Origin: Strigamia acuminata
Lineage: Eukaryota > Arthropoda > Chilopoda > Geophilomorpha > Linotaeniidae
DNA length: 64,000 nucleotides
NCBI GenBank assembly: GCA_949358305.1
Contig: OX442314.1
Span: forward strand, 50,784,581 to 50,848,580
Direction of reading: 5' to 3'
A program made the position numbers and the translations under genes. How positions within the stretch are numbered: the first letter of the stretch is position 1; each line of letters starts with the position of its first letter. The notes below the pieces were generated by a model. The model saw nothing but the letters and a program-made list of their open reading frames with translations, was not told the origin of the DNA and searched no databases. Shown piece by piece: positions 10,001 to 19,491 of the stretch.

Positions 10001-13000
10001 ATTGGGTATCGCATAATAAAGGTGAGAAACCTTGAACACGTCATACTTTAATCGAACACATCAAATGCTTCCAAACTCAAAAAGCCATTTTCCAGACTGC
10101 TTTTATACCGTTTTCCAAGCAAATAGTTTTTATGGGTCTAAAGTGTGAAAACTGGCGTTTTGGAAAGGGTTCACATTCCCTTTAATGCACCACTTTTATT
10201 ATCAGATTTTTTTGTAATATTTACATTTCACATTTGTTTACCTTTGATTAATTATATAGTATTTAGCGTTATCAACCCTTATTTTATATCTGATTAATAA
10301 ATTTAATGGGTTAAATTTCGTTTGTCATTTTGGTTTGGCTTCCGCTTCCCAACTATGGAATGTAGTTGAAGCAATTAAAGAATTAGTGTTTGCTCCAATG
10401 CCATGTTTAATGCCATGTTCACACTTGAACCACTCATCTACATAAGTACTCAACTTTTAGAAACTCTTGTATTCAAATTGTTCTAGTTTTCAACAAATCA
10501 GAACAAAATGGCGACTCTTCTACAACTTTAAATTGTAGAAGCAAATTCTATACTTCGTTCCGGTACAAGGTGGTCTTAATTCACTGGTGTAGTGGCACAA
10601 AAAAGTAGCGCTTAACACATTGTTTAATTGATTAAAAGGGGAAAAAGCTTATTTTTAGCAAATAAAATAAATATTTTATTACCAATTAAATAAAATCCAT
10701 ACCTTCTAATCACTTTTTACAGTTAAATTCATTGAAAATAAACAGAACTACTTTTCCGCGTAGACTTAACCCACCAGTGATAAGGCTGGAATTAAGACCA
10801 CCTTGTACTGGAACGGAGTATACAACTTTACTTCACAACTCTTAAGTCCCGCCGCCATTCTGTCATGTGACTAACCTTCGGAAAATTCAAAATAAAAGGA
10901 TGCCAATCTGACTTTCAGCATTAGAATAAAGTACTTTTAAATGCGTGAAAAAATTTATATAATACATCAAAAGACAGAGAATGAAACCAGCTTTATTTTT
11001 TAAAAAAGCACAAGTTTCTACCTCTAACAGTTGTTGAAATGCAAGCATGAATGCGTTTCAGTCGCATCAGTTGGAGTGGACCTTTGTTTCGGCCTCAAAA
11101 TCATCTGCTTTTAATGCAGAAAAAAATTACAAAATGTTGTTTTACTGAACTGGCATCTGTCTTTCTTTTTAAAAAAAAGAAGAGGTTTCTATCTTTAATG
11201 GTTCATTATCTACAAGTGGAAAAGCAAAACCCTACCTTTCAGTGGACAACATTTTGCCAGACATAAACAATCTCACTAGAGGTGCATTAGTTACTCCTAG
11301 TAAAAAAGTCATTGATTTCTACAAAACTATATTCTTATTAACTCCAAGATTAGCCTTTCTCCCATTGGCCTAGTCTCATTACTACTAACTGTAGACTGTA
11401 GTTTTATATTTTTTAAATTTCTGTGAGTGTTGTAATGATTAAAATGACATACTTTTAATTGTATTTTAGAATAAAATTATTAAATACAGTTTTATGCTGT
11501 TTTTAATTCAATTCACTTGACTGTTCAGTGTATTGATTGCTTTGTCTGGAAAGCAAACAATTTTGAATTTTTTGCTGTTACCTATAGGCAATCGATTACA
11601 ATGTAGGTACATCGATTGCAATTATGGTGTTTGGGTCCTATTTTGGTATCACTACACAAGTGAAATGGCTCGGCCAATAGAGGAAAAGCTAATCTTAAAG
11701 TTAACAAAAGTATAATCGCTAAGTGTGAATAGTCTTAAAATAGATCGTTCACACTTGGAGAAATTAAACTTTCTAAAAGTCACAACTTCCATAAAAGTGG
11801 TTCAAGGGTGAACTAGGCATTAGACAAAATAAAACTTCAACCCCAGTGAATACACAATCTTCATCGTGGACACTTGTTTAACCTTTTCTTCAACTTACAT
11901 TCCAACTTCGTAGACATGCGGTTGTCTTTCAATGACTGGCATTCCTGTCGTGCTTGCACGGGGATCTGTGTTGCCCCGTTAGGTCTGGTGTGTGGCTCTG
12001 TGCATCCCGGTTTTTCGGGGGGGGGAGATGTGACCGTTTGCCCACCCTAGTGGCCTACGTCACTCCACACACTGCCTAACGGCCCCAAGCCGTCCCCCTC
12101 TTGGAAGAGTGGACCAGCCTAGCAGGGGAGTTACAGAGCAGAGTGGTGTAGTGAGAGAGAAGACGTTGCTAAGGAAGCCGAGAGTGAAGACGTGCTAAGT
12201 TGCGCTGCCACGGTCCTAACAATGGTAGAGACAACTACCGACTCTGCTTTTCTCACCACTCACCACTGTGACGCTCAGTGGCAGATAAGGATGACTGCGG
12301 CAGTACCATGAGTGGCTGCATGGGTCGTACGGGTAAGTACGGCAGTGTTCGTCTGACGTGACCGACACGTCACCTATGGGGTTCCCACTCTGTGTGTGAC
12401 GGGTCGGTTGCCAATGTAGCGTGCTCAACGGCACTGCCACACAGTGAGATAGGTGACCCAACCCCTAGACAACGATTAAAGGCCATAACCTCACAATCTG
12501 AGTCCCTGTCTCGTTGTTACGTGAGAGATATGTGTCCTATCCCGTGTACTGAGTCCCCACAATACGAGGATAAGACCATACCCAGTCACAAGACTATTAG
12601 GAGCGTGATTAACCACAAGACTCAACATGAAAGAAACCTCAATCTCGACTATATTGTAAAGCAGGACCGTGCCGACCTACTTACCAAGGCATGGCCACCT
12701 GGCGGCTGCACCTTCGCCTCATAGGTCGGCACAACCCTGTTGTAAAACATAAGTTGTTAGGTCAAGAGAAATTTTCTTTTCAACAATTTGGGTTGGCATA
12801 AAAAAAACATTGTGTTATATGGAATAGCCTAGGTCCCAAAAAATGTGCCCAGTCCACACTCCACAAAATCCAGTTGGAGTAGTAAGAGCTTTGTTATCTG
12901 AACGAAGATTGATTGATTGAATCCTGGTCACTGTGTAATTGATACAAAAATATAAACTGAAATTTTTTTTTAATTTATTAATAGTTTGAGCGCATAAATA

Positions 13001-15856
13001 CACCAATACGAAAATGTATGCCACCAAACGATTTCTATCAGTGCAAAAAGCAATGTTACCGCAAAAAACTGAATGAAAAATTAACATGCCGGTATGTTTG
13101 TATTGACATACAGTATTATGCACCCAGTCATGAAAATATCAAAGTTCCTAAACCAAACATAAGAAAAAATATTTATTCACTTCTTTCACACAAATTCTAG
13201 TTATTGTTTTGGCAACAAATTATTCTCTCCCCATCTTTGATTGATTTTACCTCAAACTAAAAATATTGTTCTCCCCTGATATTTATTCTCCCGAATAATA
13301 GGTTTTACACCTCAACATTTTCCCCCCAATTATTGCCAAAGTACCCCAATTTTTATTTTTAGTTTAATTGTGAACACAATGCTTACTTAGCATTCGATGG
13401 GCATCCTCGATGGTGTTTCTGACCGATGGTACAGTTTTTGCCTCTGGTAGTAAGACAATTATATCTTGCAAATGCAAGATCTTGTACAATACATCCTTGC
13501 AAACGAGGAGCATGTCATTGTTTTCAATTTAGTCATGTCACAAATAATTTCTTGAATAGATATTGCTGCGATCCGGGAATATAACTAAAATCGGGGACTG
13601 ACGGCTGACGGCTGACGATTAGTCCATCCCCTTAAATCACTAAAATAAGCAGTTAACTCGCAGTTGAATGCCGTTGATAGGACTTACAATCAAATTTGGC
13701 TAAGTGTTGTCTAGGGGTTTTAATAAATGTGAAGTAAAGTTAAAATCAAATGAACAATACTTTAATCGATTGTAATTATACAATGGATAATAAATTACAA
13801 TAATGAAAAGCGACTATGTCGCGGAAATAATGAAATGTGAAAAGATGGCAAAAGCGCATAACAACAATTACGGGCAACACGCGAATGGCGTGTGCAACAA
13901 CGGCTTGTTGTTAAGATGGCGGCGACGTCTTCTCCTCTTCATTACTCACATGTATGATGGCGGTGACGGGAATTCCGGGCACGGTCAACGGTGGCTCCAG
14001 CGACAGCGATGGTTCACGACTCTTCTCCTCGACGGTAATGCGCGCAACAGCAGCGGCTGATACACGGGAACGCAAACAGGTGCTTGCTTTGCACAATTGG
14101 CGCAAAGCAAACGATGTCTTGAAACACACAAATAACGCTAACACTATCAATACTCCCTTTTTGGTAAGACAGAGCAGTGACGGGTGTGTTGTTGGTTTAG
14201 ATGTGTATTCAAGAATGTGCCAAATTCGTTGAGTTAAGTTTGGCACACTTCGGAGTTGCATAGTAAATCTGCGCAATTAGCTCAGTTTGGTGCAACAAAG
14301 GATTTTGTTGCACCAAAACGGTTAATTAGCCGTTCACCCCAGCCAATTTGGGGTGAAATGTGCTTGGGGAGTTTTCACCCCCCAGTCACATGACTGAGTC
14401 TGGCACAGGCCAGACTATTGTGAAATAAACCAAAACACAATCTTCTTTTAAGTGGTGATTTTTATTTAAACAAAACATCAAAATAAAGTGAGATCACCAC
14501 AATTGGGCATCCTGTTGAACATTGTGTATTTTAGCCGCCAATATGTCACCAACGAAAAGATAAACAAATGAGTGATAATGCGGCGGCAATACAGGCGGAC
14601 GTAGACATACAAGCGGTAAAAAGATCTATGGAAGTTGTGAACAACCAAGAAGTTCGATTCAGTTCGATTCATTTCAACCATGGAACACGCAAATGTCCAG
14701 TGTTTGCACAGATGTAGTACATTTGCAAGCTATTGTTGTCATACCACCAAAGGCAAAAACTGTACCTACCGATCAGAAACATCATTAAAAGCTATGAAAA
14801 CATTATATTTATAATAAAAATAAAAATTGGGGCACATTTAGCAATGTCTTTGGGTAAATATGTTGGGATGTGAAACTTTTAACCGGAGAAATAAACATTA
14901 GAAGAGCCGCCAATATGTCACCAACGAAAAGATAAACAAGCAAGTGCTAATGCGACGGCGATACACGCGGACGTAGACATAGAACCGGTAAAACTATATA
15001 TGGAAGTTGTCTACAACCAAGAAGTTCGATTCGAGCAAGAAATATTCAATTCAACCATGGAACACGCAAATGCCAAGCGTTTGCACAGATGTCATACCAC
15101 CAAAGGCAAAAACTGTACCCACCGGTCAGAAACATCACCAAAAGTTATGAAAACGTTATGTTTTACAATAAAAATAAAAATTGGGGTACATTTGACAATA
15201 ATTAAGGTGAATATGTTGGAATGTGAAATTTTTATTCGGAGAAATAAACATTAGAAGAGAACTATAGTTTTCTTGAGAGTTTTTTGAGTTGGGAGATTTT
15301 AAGTCGTTCTTGGGTGGAAAGTAAGTCAAAGATAGGAGGTTATTAGACTGTAACTTTCGGATCAATTTAATAGTGTTTAACAGAGCACACACATTTCACT
15401 TTGAATACCAAAGACAGATTTGTAAAATGCACAAATAAATCACTATGTAGATCATACTGTAGCTAACAAAATTTTTCTCTCTCCAGATTACCGTACATAG
15501 ACCAACTGCAATATCCCATGTGCAACACTTCTCAATCAGCGAAAACAACTGATTCTATCTACAAAAAAGCTTTTCTTGACACAAATGTTAAAGATGAATG
15601 TGAATGTCACATTCCCTGCAAAGAATCTAAGTACTCCAGCTTGGCACAACCTACACGTTCTGGTGTTACTCTAATGACCGCAATATTCCATTTTTTCGAA
15701 ACAAACAAAATTCAAATTTTTATTGACCGGCTTGAATATGACATTATCTCGTTCATATGCGACATCGGAAATATTTTAAGTTTATCGCTAGGTCTGTCAA
15801 TATTGAGTGTTGCTAGAAAAATGCAAAAACTAAATTTTCAACATCACCAACAATAA
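7013..15856 (+). CDS. Two-module (fused tandem) DEG/ENaC channel subunit, copy 1
   Basis: Eleven GT-AG exons join to an uninterrupted 792-residue protein: 7013-7492, 7556-7631, 7696-7778, 7842-7928, 8411-8514, 8610-9429, 9488-9548, 9764-9849, 9917-10021, 12985-13091, 15487-15856. Module 1: TM1 about residues 51-70 (IKFLWSLLLMSCLAVCCYQT), the post-TM1 MSFPPLKVC motif (FPAxTxC in the family), Cys-rich exon (PCIHEKDFIKCHEKC), TM2 about 362-394 with GNIGLYLGMSILS, whose G-x-S (GMS, 379-381) is the family selectivity filter. A cytosolic linker of about 50 residues leads to module 2: TM1 about 445-465, NVTFPNITAC, a matching Cys exon (FYQCKKQCYRKK), and TM2 with GNILSLSLGLSILS (GLS, 772-774). End phases of exons 1-5 (0,1,0,0,2) equal those of exons 6-10, so exon 6 fuses two ancestral genes. 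Module 2 TM2 is short: basic residues (ARKMQK) follow the filter at once. No HG motif is seen before TM1. Ion selectivity and gating are unknown. Confidence 0.9.
10549..10823. mobile_element. MITE-like foldback element with 33-bp inverted arms
   Basis: The left arm begins TATACTTCGTTCCGGTACAA and ends GGTGGTCTTAATT. The right arm, reversed, begins TATACTCCGTTCCAGTACAA and ends with the same GGTGGTCTTAATT. The arms differ at two positions in 33 bp, and TCACTGGTG continues the match inward after a short insertion. The central 200 bp is AT-rich and non-coding. Superfamily is not assigned because a target duplication is not clear. Confidence 0.7.
11935..12722 (+). mobile_element. LTR-retrotransposon remnant, possibly Copia-like
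   Basis: A purine run (CGGGGGGGGGAGA, about 12016-12028) directly precedes TGTGACCG. A block of about 190 bp from there ends CGGTCCTAACA near 12220, which has the look of a polypurine tract and a short LTR. Near 12600-12722 a frame reads HKTQHERNLNLDYI...ADLLTKA and then stops, recalling the H-x-T-x-H...ADxLTK end of Copia RNase H, though shortened. Stops interrupt the rest. GC content is clearly higher than in the surrounding intron. Confidence 0.35.
13564..14501 (-). mobile_element. Solo LTR of the 43-kb Ty3/gypsy family (copy A)
   Basis: A 938-bp unit from TGCTGCGATCC to GAGATCACCACA has the same termini (TG...CA) as the LTR at 43181-44140, in the same orientation, so it belongs to a minus-strand element. 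No internal gag-pol flanks it and I see no target duplication, so it is a solo LTR or deletion remnant. It sits in the last intron of channel copy 1. Between about 14289 and 14416 it has a run of stem-loops: GGTGCAACAAA/TTTGTTGCACC, TTCACCCCA/TGGGGTGAA and AGTCTGG/CCAGACT. Confidence 0.85.
14532..15262 (+). repeat. Tandem duplication of a ~375-bp intronic unit
   Basis: GCCGCCAATATGTCACCAAC starts at 14532 and again at about 14907. Each copy continues through GGAAGTTGT..ACAACCAAGAAGTT, ACCATGGAACACGCAAATG, CACCAAAGGCAAAAACTGTAC and GGAGAAATAAACATTAGAAGA. A single related copy lies in the matching intron of channel copy 2 (46370-46660). The second unit can encode MEVVYNQEVRFEQEIFNS..., but the frame is broken in the first unit, so I do not call a gene. 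Confidence 0.8.
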
Positions 15857-16508
15857 TATCATTCAGATGGGTTTTCACATTAATGTCAATACTTTAAGTT
15901 TATCACTAAATCTGTCAAAGTGTCAATATTGAGTGTGGCAAAAATACACCAAATAAATTGTTTTAATGTTCAGAAAAATATCATAATCTGCTCATAATCT
16001 GCTCAGATTTACTTACGTTTTTAAATATTATCTATTTGTACACATCAATATGTTATAGCAATCGCTGTAATTGCACTAAAAATTGAGTGATGCAACTTAA
16101 TTCATACAATTCTAACCAAATAATAATGTATGTTACTTCAATTCTCAAGCACCAAAATTTGGTACCAGTATACCATTTTTTTGTAGTAATTATCTAATTA
16201 ATCTCAAATCTGAGTGATCTAAGTATCCAACGAATTTCATACAATTGTATCTCCAATTTACTCATGCACAATGGCAATTATATGTCATCTTAGCAATAAA
16301 TGTTGTTACCTTAAGGCTAGTCCAATTTAATTAAAGTAAACTAGTAATTCAAAGAAAAAATATTAGGGAGAGGGCTTGACCCCTACGCCCGGTCTAGTCC
16401 GAGACCTGATCTCCAGTCCAATTTTACTAGTACAAGTGGACACACGTGTTTTTTTACTTCTAATTTTTAAAGTAAATTTTTCACACTTTTAACCAAAAAA
16501 CACTCGCG

Positions 16509-16694
16509 ATGGACAATATTCAGACGGAATCTACTGGAAGAAAAAATCCAAAACGAGTTAAGAGCGTTTCCAAATCCAAAAACGCTCGCCCAGCACGTCC
16601 CAGGAGAAAAAGGTTCTGCAGAATTCTGCTTGTTGTGCAGAAAAATTTTCTTCAGAAAAGGACAGGCGATCCTCTTTGCCCAGGATATTTTTGA
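16509..16694 (+). pseudogene. Truncated copy of the unknown ORF found at 47,908
   Basis: The first 30 codons (MDNIQTESTGRKNPKRVKSV, then SKSKNARPAR) match the ORF at 47908 nearly residue for residue, as does the 170 bp upstream. After the CAGCACGT at about 16596 the two sequences part: the frame here ends after a different basic stretch (FLQKRTGDPLCPGYF). The breakpoint marks the right edge of the segment shared by the two channel loci. Function unknown. Confidence 0.5.
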
Positions 16695-16899
16695 AGTGAG
16701 AGATTGCCAAACATGCTGGCACGTTCTTTTGAAGCAGAAGGCATTGTGGTTGTCACAAAAAACCTGGAAAACCTTAATATCACTCATGTTTACAGTTAAT
16801 AGAGATCGCATCAACAATGCCCTGAATTGGCTAATTGCCAACAATACGCTGTATGTTGATGTTACCAATGTCACTCACTTGTCAGTCAGCAGGTATTAG

Positions 16900-19390
16900 A
16901 TTAGCGCAGGTATGCCATCATCACAATATAATGTAATTGTGTTTATTTAATTTATTTTTTTTAGATGTAATATTTGCCATAATGTCATTGTTGTAACACG
17001 AGCACTTACGCCATGATTTTCATTGGTGTCAGAAGCTCAACCATCATGAACGCATATTTATTATCGTCTCGTAGTCACATGGCTTGTCACATGTCCTTTC
17101 ACATGTGATTACATCATTTTTAAATGGCCTTAAAATAAAAAAAAATTTTCAGTTTGATTAATGACAACCATGGCTTCTTCAGACCAAAAAAGACAAACAA
17201 TTTATGGCTGGATATGTGACCACAACAACATGGGATACTTTGAGGAATCTCCAACTTAAGAGCAAGCCTTCAAACAGAAAATTCCATTTCAAGTAACTTA
17301 TATTAAAATTTATAATAATAATTTCATAATAATTATTATTTAAACTTTATTCACAGGTTGCCTAGAACTACCTCTCAAGGAACAAAATTGCAAATGCAAT
17401 AAGCTTTTTGCATGCAATCTGCCATGGAACAGAAATTACTGGAGATGCAAGACCAACAAATTTGAAGATTGCAGTAACAAAACTTTGACAATTGCAACTG
17501 GATTTCCCAATGTTTGGAGAGTTGCATTTCCAATTGCGAATTCATGTTAGTACCAGTATTCAAATTGTTTCTTGGAATGCATGAATTTCGGTAATAAAAA
17601 ATTTTGGGATTGAAATTGAGGATAAATGAAGATGACTTATTATTAAAATTTCACCCAAATTTCCTTGATGATCATGGTGAATATGGAAATTCAATCAAGG
17701 TAGTAATAAAGCCTGAAAACCCGAGTATTCTAGATGTTACATAGACATCCAGTCTATTACTGGCGAGGTATCAAAGGCGAGATAGTCAGATTTATGTGCA
17801 AAAAAAAGTGAGGACATTGCTCATTTCCTCCATGAAATCAGCAAGGAATAGTGTTGTGTATTCGTGCAACCCTCCATTTTTTATTCTAAACAATAGTATA
17901 TCATCCTAAGAATCGACTCAGACATTAAAAAAATAACTTGTTCATAGCAAATATAAGGTTGAAACTTTTGTAAATGCTACATTCATGCAGGAATGCGGGC
18001 TTACAATACAAAACAAGTAAATGCCGCATTCATGAGGAATGCGGGCTTACAATACAAACAATTCCGGTATTTTAGCAATTTTACCAGAGCTCTCTTCTGG
18101 TTTCACTGGCAGACTAATCGAGTCATCAGTTTATCCAGGGGTGACCACGTGGAGGTAGAGAGTTGGATTTTACACTCCCAAAAAAAACACTAAACGTGCT
18201 TGATTGCATTTAATTTCGGCAAACAAAGCCTGCGTCATTAAATCGAAATGTGCCACATTAATTGGAAAAATTAAAAATAAGCAAATTTAGATTTAAAAAA
18301 AAATGAAAAAATTCGCTGAAATATTTTATATGCTTATTGGACTTCAAAATTATTTGATAAATGTAATGAAAATCGTTTGGACAAATTTCAATTCGGTAGA
18401 ACACAATTTACCAGAATTTGAAAAATTACCTCATTTTTAACCAAAACGCAATTACGGAAAAGCATGAATTTCGGTAATAAATAATGCTCGCATTGAAATT
18501 GAGGATAAATGAAAAAATAAAAGCCAATTAAAAAAGCATCGGGAATACAACCAGATTCAATATGTCCGCCGTCTCTGTCTCCATTGTGCAACGACACAAT
18601 TCACCGCAACTTGGACATTTCTCCAGGTGGTGACCAAAACGCAGCTTTGAGCATTGATTACACAAATACGTGAAACAAATTACAGCAGATTAATGAGAAA
18701 AAGAGCATCGAAATACCCATCTGATCTGATCAAACCTTAACGAGCCAGTGTGCCTCCGACGTGCAACGTTCCATCGTGAAATTTGTCTGCGGGGTTTACA
18801 ATTTGAAAAACACGAATTCATTGTAAAGACAGAACCAATCTTCAAAATTAATTAATTCTTAATAGATTTAGTTCTTTCGAGTTTCGTCGTTTATGAATCC
18901 GTTCCAAACGATTGAAATTTGTTTTCAACTTTTATTTCATTTTTTTTGCACATTATCCATAGTATAAATCTATACATTCCATTAGAAAAAAAATTTAACC
19001 AATTTAAAAATAAGTTACCGTAATACATGAAGTGAACAAATAGATTCAATGTTACCGGTATATTAAAATATTTAAAAAAAATTAAATAAGTGTTCTCAAT
19101 TTTTCAACAAAACCACCACAAAAGCAAGTCCCTTACCACAATTTTTGTAGCGACCCTCAAAGAGTGTTATAACGTGGTACAATAAATAAGAGACTCCATG
19201 TGGTTACAAGTAGATTGAATCGGGCTTAAAAACTGAAACTCTTCATTTTAATACACCCACGCCACCACTGGTCGCAGCACCTGTTACAAGTGTAGTCACC
19301 CCTTTATAGGACCCCCACTACGCCATCTTTGAAACACTCATTTAATTTCGTCATCTTTACTAATTCCATTCTTCATATATTCCACTACGA
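16900..19390. other. Decayed non-genic interval
   Basis: No gene of convincing length is seen. There is a local direct repeat of AGGAATGCGGGCTTACAATA (about 17990-18056). A dispersed phrase CATGAATTTCGGTAATAA...GAAATTGAGGATAAATGAA occurs at about 17580 and 18463. A block near 18965-19020 matches intron sequence at 5466-5520. One Cys-rich minus-strand reading frame is listed separately. Confidence 0.5.
18528..18677 (-). pseudogene. Cys-rich zinc-binding-like C-terminal fragment
   Basis: On the minus strand a 49-codon frame reads YLCNQCSKLRFGHHLEKCPS, then CGELCRC and a hydrophobic end before a TAA at 18528-18530. The spacing CxxC...H..KCPSCGELCRC looks like a treble-clef or ribbon motif. A possible upstream exon frame (KFHDGTLHVGGTLA) lies at about 18735-18785 but no acceptable splice pair links them, so this is probably a gene fossil. 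No family is assigned. Confidence 0.35.
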
Positions 19391-19491
19391 CATCAGTTTT
19401 GATTGAAATTCCCTCCGTTTTATCACTAAGCTTTCATTTTTACGATTCTTATTTTCTGGTCGCTGATTGCTTTGAAACGCACACACCAAAC

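Larger units (their letters stand above)
10047..12787. mobile_element. 2.74-kb intron segment present only in channel copy 1
   Basis: In intron 9 copy 1 and copy 2 match up to CGTCATACT (10047; 44,456) and match again from GGTTGGCATAAAAAAAACATTG (12,789; 44,459). In copy 2 the two matching parts are adjacent, so copy 1 gained 2.74 kb or copy 2 lost it. The segment holds a foldback element (10549-10823) and an LTR-element remnant (11935-12722). The rest is unassigned AT-rich DNA. Confidence 0.7.

Noticed and set aside
12216-12461. Minus-strand 81-codon frame
   Set aside because: Lies across a decayed LTR-element remnant; no motif.
13564-14501. Target-site duplication around the solo LTRs
   Set aside because: Flanks GATAT/ATTGG and CCCAT/CCAGG do not match, so simple LTR-LTR recombination after a clean insertion is not shown.
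15000-15254. MEVVYNQEVRFEQ... as a gene
   Set aside because: The sister unit 375 bp upstream carries disrupted frames and no splice context supports it.
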